The notes under the pieces: generated by a model | Told to the model about the DNA's origin: nothing | The model's database searches: none | The model's input: the letters and a program-made list of their open reading frames with translations, nothing else | NCBI RefSeq assembly: GCF_007655135.1 | Contig: NC_045129.1 | Coordinates: 10,044,001-10,108,000 of the forward strand | Direction: 5' to 3' | Source: Punica granatum | Lineage: Eukaryota; Streptophyta; Magnoliopsida; Myrtales; Lythraceae | DNA: 64,000 nt | Shown: positions 46,113 through 56,178 of the stretch, piece by piece | Layout: every line of letters starts with the position of its first letter | Position numbering within the stretch: position 1 is the first letter of the stretch | Made by a program: the position numbers and the translations under genes

Positions 46113-49100
46113 AGAGCCAATCTGGCATCTGTCTAATGCCAATAGATCTAGTGTGAGCCTCGTGCTTGCGCTGCACAAGAGGCTTCGTAAGTGGATCTGC
46201 GAGATTCTCATCTGTTGGTATTTTGCATATCTTCACATCTCCTCTGTCAATAATCTCGCGAATGAGATGGAAGCGCCTGAGTATATGTTTGGATCGCTGG
46301 TGAGACCTAGGTTCCTTAGCTTGCGCAATGGCTCCATTGTTGTCACAATAGAGATCCACTGGGTCTGCGATGCTAGGAACCACAGCAAGTTCTTTTATGA
46401 ACTTCTTAATCCAAACGGCCTCTTTTGCAGCGTTAGAAGCAGCAATATACTCGGCCTCTGTGGTAGAGTCGGCTACTGTCTCCTGTTTGGAACTCTTCCA
46501 ACTCACAACACCTCCATTCAGGCAGAACACATACCCTGACTGCGATCTACTGTCGTCCTTATCGGTCTGGAAGCTAGCATCGGTGTAACCTCTTACAACG
46601 AGCTCTTCTTCGCTTCCATATACCAAAAACATCTCCTTAGTCCTTCGTAAGTACTTAAGGATGTTCTTTACTGCAATCCAGTGTCTTTCACCTGGATCTG
46701 ATTGGTATCGACTCGTCATACTCAAAGCATACGAGACATCTGATCGAGTGCATAACATAGCATACATGATGGATCCAATAGCTGACGCATATGGAATCCT
46801 ATTCATGCGGTCCCTCTCCTCTCGAGTAGAAGGACACTGAGCCTTCGAAAGGCTTATGCCATGTAACATAGGCAGCGACCCTTTCTTAGAATCCTGTATG
46901 CTAAATCGCCGAAGCACTTTATCTATGTATGCACTCTGACTTAAGCCAAGCAGTCTCCTGGATCTATCTCTATAGATCCTGATACCTAGCACGTAGGTAG
47001 CTTCGCCTAAGTCCTTCATAGAGAAACACCTTCCCAACCAAGTCTTCACAGACTGTAAGGAAGGAATGTCATTCCCGATCAGAAGTATGTCATCTACATA
47101 TAACACCAGGAAGATTACTATGCTCCCACTAACCTTCTTGTAAACACAGGGTTCATCTTCATTCTTGATGAAACCAAACTCTTTGATTGCATCATCAAAA
47201 CGAAGATTCCAGCTCCTAGAAGCTTGCTTCAGTCCATAAATAGACCGTTGTAGCTTACAAACCTTTCCGGCACAATGTGGATCGACAAAATCCTCAGGTT
47301 GTGTCATAAACACATCCTCGAGGAGCTTCCCGTTCAGGAAAGCAGTTTTGACATCCATTTGCCAGATCTCATAATCATAATAAGCTGCAATTGCAAGCAA
47401 GATCCTGATGGATTTAAGCATAGCTACCGGGGAAAAGGTTTCGTCATAGTCAACACCATGAACTTGTCTGAAACCTTTTGCCACAAGTCGGCCCTTAAAG
47501 GTAATATCATTACCGTCCATGTCAGTCTTCTTCTTGAAGACCCACTTACACCCAATGGGTTTTGCCCCTTCAGGTGGATCAACCAAAGTCCATACTTGGT
47601 TAGTGTACATGGACTCCATCTCAGATCTCATGGCCTCCAGCCATTTCTCAGAGTCTGGGCCTATTACGGCTTCCGCATAGGTTGTAGGCTCATCATTATC
47701 TATGAGCAATACGTCATTGTCTTGAGTCACGAGAAATCCATATCTCTCGGGCTCATGACGTATCCTACTAGACCTACGAGGCTCCTGTGTCACCTGTGTA
47801 GAAGATTGTGCCACAACAACTTGTGGTACTTGTTCTGCAACATCGCCCGTCGATTGGTCAATGTCATTTTGTGGTAGAACTTCCCCAAGTTCTAATTTCC
47901 TCCCCCTAGTTCCTTTGAAGAGAAACTCTTTCTCAAGGAATACCGCAGTTCGAGCGACAAACACTTTGCCCTCGATGGGATTATAGAAATAGTATCCTCG
48001 AGTTTCCTTAGGATACCCCACGAAGTAACATTTGTCCGATTTAGGGCCAAGCTTATCCGAAGACAATCTCTTCACATAAGTTTCGCAACCCCATATCTTT
48101 AGAAAAGACATCTTGGGACGTTTCCCATACCACATCTCATATGGTGTCCTTTCAACTGATTTCGACGGAGCATTGTTTAATATGAGAGCAGCTGTCTGTA
48201 GAGCATATCCCCAGAAGGAGTCAGGTAAGTTTGCATGACTCATCAAAGATCGAACCATATCTAATAAAGTTCGATTCCTCCTCTCAGCTACACCATTCCA
48301 TTGTGGTGTTCCAGGTGGAGTCAGTTGAGATAAAATCCCACACTGTTTAAGATAGTCAGCGAACTCATAGCTCAAATATTCACCTCCTCGATCTGATCGA
48401 AGAACTTTAATGCTCTTACCCAACTGATTCTCCACTTCATTCTTAAATTCTTTGAACTTTTCAAAGGATTCAGATTTGTGTTTCATCAAAAACACATATC
48501 CAAATCTACTGAAATCATCAGTAAATGTAATAAAGTAGAGATACCCACCTCTAGCAAGCTTGTTCACTGGTCCACATACATCGATATGTATGAGAGCCAA
48601 AAGATCACTAGCTCGCTCACCTTTTCCGGTAAAAGGGGCCTTAGTCATTTTCCCCATTAAGCAAGGTTCGCATGCCTCGATCGATTCTAAATCAAACGAG
48701 TCCAGTAATCCATCCTTATGGAGTCTAGAGATGCGATTCTCGCTAATATGGCCTAAACGACAATGCCAGAGGTAAGTCGGGTTCGAATCATTAGATTTGA
48801 GCCGTTTGGTTTCCACATTATAAATAGGCGTATCTAGATCAAGAACATACAGACCATTACTTAAATGTGCACTGCCATAATATACATCATTCATGTACAT
48901 AGAACAACACTTGTTCTTTATAGTGAAACAAAATCCCTTCTTGTCCAAACAAGAAACAGATATTATGTTTCTACTAATAGCAGGTACATAATAACAGTCG
49001 TTAAGATCTAATACAAGCCCAGTAGGCAAAACTAGGTGATAAGTCCCTACAGTTAATGTAGCAACTCTTGCTCCATTTCCAACTTGTAGGTCCACCTCGC

Positions 49101-50088
49101 CCTTTGTCAACGATCTACTGTCCTTTAGGTCCTGCATATTTCCACAAATATGAGCACCACATCCGGTATCTAATACCCAAGATGTAGAAGTAGTAGATAC
49201 ATTAATCTCTATAACATGGATACCTGAAGTGGAAGTCTCACTTCCCTTCTTCTTCTTCAACTCTTCCAGGTATATCTTACAATTCCGCTTCCAATGTCCA
49301 GTGTTGCCACAATGGAAGCAGTAATCATTCTTCGCCACCTTGGCTTTAGGCTTCAACGCACCCAAGTCAAAATTGGATGCACCTTTAGCCTTCTTGCCTT
49401 TACTCTTGCTCTTGCCCTTTCTTTTGGTCCCTTGGACCATTAGAACGGACGTCCCCTTGCTGATATCATGCTCAGCTGTTCTCAACATGCTAAGCAGTTC
49501 AGGCAATGGTTTATTGTAGTCATTCATATTATAGCTCATAATAAACTGACTATAACTGCTGGGCAGCGACTGTAGGACTAAATCTGTGGCCAACTCTTGA
49601 CCAAGAGGAAATCCCAGTCTTCCCAGAGTCTCAACGTACCCAATCATCTTGAGTACATGAAGACCCACCGGGCTACCCTCAATCAACCTTGCCTGAAAAA
49701 GTGCTTTAGAGATCTCGAATCTCTCATGTCGGGCCTGCTCTTGATAGAGCTGCCTGAGATGCACGATCATATCGTACGCCTTCATGTTCTCGTATTGCTT
49801 CTGAAGCTCCGAGTCCATGGTGACTAACATGAGACATTCGACGTTTACGGCATCATCATGATGCTTACTATAAGCAACTTTCTCAGCTTGGGGGGCATCG
49901 TCAGGCGGTGGCGCAAGAAGAGGTTGCTCTAAGACATATAGCTTCTTTTCTTGGGTGAGAACAATTCTCAAGTTTCGATACCAACCAAGGAAATTATTCC
50001 CTGACAGTTTGTCCTTATCAAGGACGGATCGCAAACAGAAAGTACTAGAAGTGCTCCCTGCCATGGTAACTACCATAGAAATATACAA
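46111..50088 (-). CDS. Copia Gag-Pol polyprotein, uninterrupted
   Basis: A single open frame of 1,325 codons; the likely start is MAGSTSS at 50,064. Order: gag (LSGNNFLGWYRNLRIVL near residue 30), zinc knuckle CFHCGNTGHWKRNC (~258), aspartic protease WVLDTGCGAHICG (~305), integrase HHCC end (WHCRLGHISENR, CEPCLMGK) and DDE core (HIDVCGPVN, RSDRGGEYLS, GVAERRNRTLLDMVRS). Then reverse transcriptase (GCKWVFKKKTDMDG, VYVDD-type LYVDDILLIGND) and RNase H (ADSTTEAEYIAAS, DNNGAIAQAKEP). Integrase before RT defines Copia. The C-terminus ends ENLADPLTKPL and a short tail. All catalytic residues I can check are present. The sublineage was not determined. Confidence 0.95.
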   Translation of the reverse strand: MYISMVVTMAGSTSSTFCLRSVLDKDKLSGNNFLGWYRNLRIVLTQEKKLYVLEQPLLAPPPDDAPQAEKVAYSKHHDDAVNVECLMLVTMDSELQKQYENMKAYDMIVHLRQLYQEQARHERFEISKALFQARLIEGSPVGLHVLKMIGYVETLGRLGFPLGQELATDLVLQSLPSSYSQFIMSYNMNDYNKPLPELLSMLRTAEHDISKGTSVLMVQGTKRKGKSKSKGKKAKGASNFDLGALKPKAKVAKNDYCFHCGNTGHWKRNCKIYLEELKKKKGSETSTSGIHVIEINVSTTSTSWVLDTGCGAHICGNMQDLKDSRSLTKGEVDLQVGNGARVATLTVGTYHLVLPTGLVLDLNDCYYVPAISRNIISVSCLDKKGFCFTIKNKCCSMYMNDVYYGSAHLSNGLYVLDLDTPIYNVETKRLKSNDSNPTYLWHCRLGHISENRISRLHKDGLLDSFDLESIEACEPCLMGKMTKAPFTGKGERASDLLALIHIDVCGPVNKLARGGYLYFITFTDDFSRFGYVFLMKHKSESFEKFKEFKNEVENQLGKSIKVLRSDRGGEYLSYEFADYLKQCGILSQLTPPGTPQWNGVAERRNRTLLDMVRSLMSHANLPDSFWGYALQTAALILNNAPSKSVERTPYEMWYGKRPKMSFLKIWGCETYVKRLSSDKLGPKSDKCYFVGYPKETRGYYFYNPIEGKVFVARTAVFLEKEFLFKGTRGRKLELGEVLPQNDIDQSTGDVAEQVPQVVVAQSSTQVTQEPRRSSRIRHEPERYGFLVTQDNDVLLIDNDEPTTYAEAVIGPDSEKWLEAMRSEMESMYTNQVWTLVDPPEGAKPIGCKWVFKKKTDMDGNDITFKGRLVAKGFRQVHGVDYDETFSPVAMLKSIRILLAIAAYYDYEIWQMDVKTAFLNGKLLEDVFMTQPEDFVDPHCAGKVCKLQRSIYGLKQASRSWNLRFDDAIKEFGFIKNEDEPCVYKKVSGSIVIFLVLYVDDILLIGNDIPSLQSVKTWLGRCFSMKDLGEATYVLGIRIYRDRSRRLLGLSQSAYIDKVLRRFSIQDSKKGSLPMLHGISLSKAQCPSTREERDRMNRIPYASAIGSIMYAMLCTRSDVSYALSMTSRYQSDPGERHWIAVKNILKYLRRTKEMFLVYGSEEELVVRGYTDASFQTDKDDSRSQSGYVFCLNGGVVSWKSSKQETVADSTTEAEYIAASNAAKEAVWIKKFIKELAVVPSIADPVDLYCDNNGAIAQAKEPRSHQRSKHILRRFHLIREIIDRGDVKICKIPTDENLADPLTKPLVQRKHEAHTRSIGIRQMPDWL

Positions 50089-50747
50089 AATAAGTATTAT
50101 GACACAACAATATTTAATGAGGACTTTATAAATATTGCTCCCACTATTTATATCAAATCAATGACCCTCAACATTGATTCAGAGAATATCATTCTCATAG
50201 TAGCTCAAGATCCATATCTCACCAAGCTCTGAGTCAGCGAGGGCTGATTCACCCAGAACTGGCTATTTAGGTAGGGAACTCACTTTCCCAATTGCATCAC
50301 ATGCAACTCTTGATTAGTTGAGTGAATAACTCCTTATTCAAATCTATCTTATAGATCGATGCCCAACTACATGCCTCTGAACTCCTAATCCTATTAGGCT
50401 TGCTCAGTTAAGTCCGACCCACTGGTAAACACAACGTCTTACTAGGATAGATAAGGGCATCCTGCGAAGGCAAGGTCTACACACTCATCGATCTTGGTCT
50501 TGACGAGCGTTACACGGTGGAAGGATATGGACTTAATATTTTGAGGGATTTGATTAACATTTAATCGATCTCACTATACACTATTATGTAACTATTACAT
50601 AATAGTCCACACGTATAACTATTATACTAACACAACTAGGACATAGTCCATGTCTAACAGTCATGCACCGCAAATATCAAACATAATCATACCAGTACCA
50701 AGCATAAAATCATATTTTATGCTATTATCTACTCAGATTCTAACTAG
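50089..50747 (-). other. Copia 5' leader
   Basis: Sequence between the primer-binding site and the gag-pol start on the minus strand. It would hold packaging and dimerisation signals; no open frame of note. Confidence 0.6.
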
Positions 50748-50765
50748 CTAGGCTTTGATACCAAT
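50748..50765 (-). other. Copia primer-binding site
   Basis: Directly after the 5' LTR end (minus strand) comes ATTGGTATCAAAGCC. It resembles the TGGTATCAGAGC complement of initiator Met-tRNA used by plant Copia elements. Confidence 0.8.
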
Positions 50766-52426
50766 TGCTAGTTTCACAGGATCTACGGAAGCGTAAAAGG
50801 AACAGAAATTCAAAATTTCCTACCCGTGAAACTAATTCCAAGACCTACTAGAAGAATAAGAGTAAATAAAAGCGTACCTGGAATATTTAAAATTGTCGAC
50901 CAAGCGTCCCACGCGTGACGCCTCTACCGGTGTCCACACCGACTTTGTCGACGAGTCTTCGAGATCGGCGGTGCTAGCGACCAACACTCGAAAGAAACAC
51001 CGATGCAACACCCGAAATTTTTAAGACTAATGGACCTAATTTGAGTTGAACAATTCAACCCAAATTATATATATACTTTATATGCATATATATGCACGCA
51101 CACATATATCAGCACATATAAATATGTGTTGCTTTTATATATAAAAAGTATATGCATATACACACATTATATATATACATTCACACACACATCTATCATA
51201 CAACCTCACTGCCCCTTTTTATAAGCAGCTGAGGGGGGAAGAAAATTTGTAACCCACCGATGTGGGACAAAGAATTAAGAGTTTGAAATTGCCATGTGTC
51301 ATCACATGGATCGTGCATCAATTGTGTCCATTTAATCTAATAAATCGAGTCTAATTAATCGACAAATTTAATCTCATTAAATATCCGATTAATTGATCGC
51401 ACCATAAATCATCTAATCTCTATTAGACGATTTTGTTTGTTTCAAAATATCTCATCAATTTAGTCGTAGTGTGTGACCCTGTAGGTTCCCAATTACGTTG
51501 ATAGTAATATCGAAATCTCTATTTCAATATCACAAACAGTGAGCGGCATCTAGCAATGCATCGCTGTTACTCAAGTAATCGGAAAGTCAATTTCTCGACG
51601 AACCTTGTGACTTACGTTACCGTGTAATATAATCCCTTTGTCCTCTATATCTCTATTGAGCCCAAGGCATGGTCGATGACATCCTTGTATGGCTCAATAT
51701 CTCTCTTTCTTGGTTTATCGGGTAAGTCTATCAGAATAAATGAGCTCGATATCATTATATCGACTCATTTGGGTATGCATACACTTTTAGACTTAACCAC
51801 CAAGTGGCCGTGAGATATCGCTCCCGTTTCGTAGGAGGGACAAATCCTATCTTGGTCACTCACATTCTTTTCCATGTTTTGTGGCATACCCAATAACTAT
51901 CTTTATAACCAGCCTGTTACGGTGGCGTTTGACAGTATCAAAATATACGACATTACACGTAGGAATCCATGGTGACCTCAAGTCAAAAGACCATTACACT
52001 ATAGTCACTTTGAGATATGCTAATGACAGTCACGTAACAACCCATGTAGCAATCTCATGGCGGATCAGTCCTATACACATTACTCTTAATGTATACATGT
52101 GGTGTGATTTGATATCTCCATATCCATGACCTATGAGATTTGATCATCAATCAACACTTACACTAATCTAACCGTATTATCGTTGTCCTAATTAACGATA
52201 ATACTTTGACTATGGACATTTAGGAATAATGTTCAGTAATTATAGGATCTCACAATCAAGTCACACTTGATGCCTATTGAACCTACTATTCCAAGGACAT
52301 TATTGTGTAAAATCATATTTAGCGCAATCTACACAATAACAGATATGCCTCGTAATATAATGAAATACATATCATATTACAAAACTGATGATAGATTGCA
52401 TCTAGGGCATACACCAATTCCCAACA
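50766..52426 (-). repeat. 5' LTR of the Copia element
   Basis: Partner of 44,436-46,096 at a constant offset of 6,330 bp, with no indel between the two. It would carry the promoter for the genomic transcript. Confidence 0.95.
51212..51224 (-). promoter_or_regulatory. Candidate TATA box of the Copia 5' LTR
   Basis: The minus strand reads TTATAAAAAGGGG, a typical LTR TATA sequence. Transcription would start about 30 bp lower in coordinate. The same sequence is in the other LTR at 44,882-44,894. Confidence 0.5.
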
Positions 52427-52798
52427 TCGTTGTCATGGGAAAATGATTAGGGAAATGGGGATTCTCGCTCACTCAGTTTGTTATAAAGTTGAGATGCATA
52501 AATCATCATCCTCTTGATGTTTGCAGACCATAAAACTCGGACTTTGATGTAACTTAGCAAGAGATCTTTGAGCGAAATGAAGGCAATAATAAGTGATTGG
52601 AAAAATTGATCATCTTGAATATTCACAACTACATAGAGGATGTAACTATGTAGAAAAAAAAAACAAATAGGTTTGTTGCAACGACGGCTGTGCCTTTTTT
52701 TTCTTCTTTTCATTTGTATTTGTAGACTTTCATTTCTACTAGCCCTCACGCACCCACTTCGTGCGTGCGCGATTGCTTTCGAGCTGGGAGCAAACTCA

Positions 52799-53149
52799 CA
52801 TATCAGTTTAGCATCCAAATCGTTGTTCTCGGGATTAGGAACAAACCCGATTATTGGATTAACAATCCAATTCATTGAATTATTAAATTGCACATACTAA
52901 TACCTAAACCCGTCTTGAACTGGACACACTAAAGAAATTTCTAGGTTGCAACGCGGCCATCTCAATTGCAATGAATACCTCGCAATGGCCGCGTCGTAGC
53001 CTAGCAATTTCTTTAGTGTGTTTATTCCAATACGGGTTTAGGTATTAGTATGTGCGATTCAATAATTCATTCAATTGGATTGTTAATCCAATAATCGGTT
53101 TATTCATAAACCCAAGAACAACGATTTGGACTGTTAAATCGATATTCGA
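52799..53149. mobile_element. Foldback MITE, ~165-bp inverted arms
   Basis: The left arm (52,799-52,968) pairs with the reverse complement of the right arm (52,985-53,149). Shared landmarks are CCAAATCGTTGTTCT, GATTATTGGATTAACAATCC, CACATACTAATACCTAAACC, ACACACTAAAGAAATT and ACGCGGCCAT, with a spacer of ~20-30 bp. Arms are about 85-90% alike by eye. The transcript would form a long hairpin. Confidence 0.8.
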
Positions 53150-54781
53150 TAATTTTTAAAATTTTTAAAAAATCCGAAAATTTTTTAAAAATAAAAATAA
53201 AAAACAAAAATAAAAAATAAAAAGAGGGGGAGGGGAGTATCACTGGTGGTGGCTCTCCCTCTAGCCACCTCTCCCCCTGGCGAGGTCACCGGAGGCGTTG
53301 GAGGCGACGACCTCGACCGGGGGAGGAGGCCTGTTGCAACCCGAAAAAGATTACTAGGGAAATTATATATAAGGTCATCCCTTCAATATTATTGTATATG
53401 TCTGACAAAGTAATTCTTAGGAGTTTCAAAATTATTACGAGTGCATGTTTTGCTAGCAATGGAGGAGAAGCCGAGGCTTGGGGTCGAACCGGCCAAGCTG
53501 CCACAGCGAGTGCAACGGTTGCCACCCTTGCCTGGCGGTTCAGGTTCCCAATTTGCCCATTAACCTCCACGCAAAGATCTGTTATAACCTCCGTGCCCAT
53601 CACGCTTGCCCAATATTCTTCTTCTGATCTAAGTTCTTTAATCCTTCGATCATGAAGTCAGACTTGTTATAAAACCAATCTTAATTGTCCATGACCAGAG
53701 AAAAAAAAAAAACCGAATGACTTAAAAAGTCAGACCTTTCAGTCAGCAGCCAATGACATTCGAGAAGCAGGAGAAGTGGTCTGAATGGATCAGTTTGGAA
53801 CTTACAAATGACTCCTCCAGTATTGCTGCGTTCTATTATCTGCATATTTTATGCAAATTTCAGGATTGGGTAAATGCACAGTTGTTTCAGCAAGGACCGA
53901 AGTCATTTGAGTTACGACCGGCTCAGACTGATAATTGGGGGCCATGATCTTCCCATCGATAGATAGATATATATATTAACCACTTTCTCGTTCAAAGTAC
54001 CCATCTGCAATGCTAAAACAAAAAATTACATTACCATCGCTAGATGGTAAAATAGAGAAATCAATGTGACTTACCAGCTTCAAGAAAAAGAAAAGCTATG
54101 CCATAGCTGGCAAATCCTTAAGCAATCTTAATAACAAGACAAAATGGTTCCTTTCGATTCGCTCTCCCTACTTATCTAAAGCCCCTCCTCTCATATATTC
54201 GGTCATTAAATAGGTTTTCTGGAAGCAAATAACACAAACAGCTTCGATCACGCAATGAGTTTCCATCAAATCTATTTCTTCTGAATGCAGAAGATGATAT
54301 CTAGAAGTAAAACTGCAGAAAGTCTAAGTTAGTTGATCGAAATGCTTCACATTCTTGAACGAAGCCATTCTTGAGATTGTTCCTCAGAAATTGATGACAG
54401 CAATCATACATGCTCGGCCTAGAAGATGAGTTTCCATACACTATGAACAAATGCTGATGCTAGCAGACTTCACAATAGATATAAAACTTTAGTCTATCTT
54501 GTTTCAGAATATTACCTGATATATGTAACTTTCAACAAAGAAAAGCGTAGGTAAACATTTGAACACTGATTCTGGCGTATTCATGTCGATCCATGAAACA
54601 CAACGCACAATCTAAGGCAACCCCAAAGAAACTTTGCATCCAGGACTTAAACAACCTCAAATCAGTTGAGAAACATAGAAAACATCCATCGCCGTCTCTT
54701 CATTAATCTTTGCCGTTCATAAAGTACGCTATAACAAGGAAATTAGCCCTGTGAAGTTGCTTGAGCCCATCAATGGTGATC
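53150..54781. other. Intergenic, no gene seen
   Basis: An A-rich tract (53,155-53,222) leads into a G-rich and CCTCTCC-rich patch (53,223-53,330). The rest is without recognisable coding content. Confidence 0.5.
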
Positions 54782-54966
54782 TTAAAGTATTTTATCCCAC
54801 CCTTCGCCGTTAGCTGCTTCTTCTAATAGCGCTATTACGACCTCCCACTCTTCGGCGCTTTTGCCATACAGTGAGGAGCCTATCATGACAAGTGGGGCGG
54901 GAATTCCTTCGTTAAATTCAAGTACGCGCCATGTAAGATCTGCGAACATCCGTGGAGGATCGATCT
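54782..54966 (-). CDS. Orphan terminal exon, unidentified gene
   Basis: On the minus strand a strong acceptor (TTGCCCCCCCTAG) precedes 54,966. A frame then runs MFADLTWRVLEFNEGIPAPL, later MIGSSLYGKSAEEWEVV, to a TAA at 54,784-54,782. Composition is convincingly protein-like. No upstream exon is certain; a possible one near 55,400-55,330 reads CQEKSHVALEDADPVGLIRL. A MITE sits between them. I do not recognise the family; it may be a gene relic or the end of a gene with widely spaced exons. Confidence 0.35.
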
Positions 54967-54988
54967 AGGGGGGGCAACATAAATTAAT

Positions 54989-55290
54989 GCGTTTGGATTG
55001 AGAGTTGAGTTTAGTTGAGTTTTAGTTTTAATCAGTTTGTAATGATTGTATTGTTGAATTATGAGAAAAAGTGTGAAAAAGTAATAAATAATTGAGATAA
55101 AATAATGATTAAGTAATGATTATGTTGTTGAATTGTGAAAAAGTAATGAATAGTTGAGAGAATTTAATATTAAAAATTGAATTGAATGGTTAAAAATATT
55201 TAAAAAATAAAAAGAAGTAATGATTGAGATGTTGAATTGAAGATAAGTGGAGTTGAGTTGAATTAAACTTTGTTCATAAAACAAACACAC
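54989..55290. mobile_element. hAT-type MITE
   Basis: The left end TGCGTTTGGATTGAGAGTTG (about 54,988) and the reverse complement of the right end (GGGTGTGTTTGTTTTATGAA, about 55,291) share the GTTTG core. The TTGAGTTTAG and TTGAGTTGAATT stretches pair further in. AT-rich, non-coding interior. Confidence 0.5.
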
Positions 55291-56178
55291 CCCTTAGAAA
55301 ATTGATTGATTGAGTGATTATTATGCAAGTTCAACAGCCTAATTAAACCAACCGGATCAGCATCCTCAAGGGCCACATGGGATTTCTCCTGGCATTTTTG
55401 TTTTTCTAGTTCATAACATGATGCATTTCGACAAAAAGTTTGATGAAAACACAAAGAATAAAAATTTAAAAATATATTGATCAAGAAAGAATAATAAGTT
55501 TCAACAAAAGAAAAAAAAGAAATTGTTCTCACCGATCAATCAATATAATAATTTAACAATCACAATGCCTGACAGACCGATCACACTTTGCTCTAGCTCC
55601 GAACCTCCTCCAGTCTTCCTGGATAGCTCTAATAAATATTCCACAGTTTTTCATGGGATAAAGATCTCTGTTCAGTTATGACTCCATCATACATAGAGGA
55701 TGAAACCTCTTACAAATCCTCCAAAACTACATGATTGACTTGTCCCTAAAACCATAAACTCATCTAATCAAATAATAGATAATAAATAATATTCAATCAG
55801 TTATCAACTTAAAGTTTTGTTTTTATGGAATCAAGTTAATCTGACCGTTAAAAGGAGATTAGGAAAAGGGAATGTCAAACAGCAATAGATGCTTCAGTCA
55901 GTAGTCCAACTCATTACATAGGGCATCAGAACACTTTTCCCTATACTAAAACTGGGTGGAAACCACATAGGCATGAGAAATCTTTTCTTCCCCCTCATAA
56001 ACACAGGCATCAGTATTCTAATCTATACACAGAGACATATGTACATGTTTACGTGGCAATTCGAACATTCCCCAAAATGGGCAGAAATTTGCCACTGTCT
56101 TTGCTCGGTAAAGGAATACGAGAAGAAAGCATCAACTCTTAGCATTCTATATGAAAGATCCTCACTAGTGTTATAAGT
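55291..56178. other. 3' flank of the TLDc gene
   Basis: Holds the TLDc 3' untranslated region. The part from about 55,830 is duplicated at 25,130 onward. No gene is certain. Confidence 0.5.

Larger units (their letters stand above)
44436..52426 (-). mobile_element. Complete, recently inserted Copia LTR retrotransposon (7,991 bp)
   Basis: Two LTRs of 1,661 bp (44,436-46,096 and 50,766-52,426) run TG...CA and are flanked by the target duplication TCGTT (44,431-44,435 and 52,427-52,431). I see only two differences between them: 45,658 G against 51,988 A, and 46,017 A against 52,347 G. The element is transcribed on the minus strand, so the right-hand LTR is the 5' LTR. Internal parts are a Met-tRNA-type primer site, one long gag-pol frame and a purine tract before the 3' LTR. 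Structure and coding capacity look complete, so it may still be competent or may have moved very recently. Confidence 0.96.

Noticed and set aside
45937..46539. 200-codon plus-strand frame, and similar ones at 47,275-47,877 and 48,478-49,827
   Set aside because: They are antisense to the Copia gag-pol frame, which explains the open sequence.
52447..52893. 148-codon minus-strand open frame
   Set aside because: Half of it lies in the foldback arm and the rest in AT-rich DNA; composition is random and no motif is present.
53286..53603. 105-codon minus-strand open frame in a G+C-rich patch
   Set aside because: Low-complexity alanine/arginine composition, no motif, no splice context.
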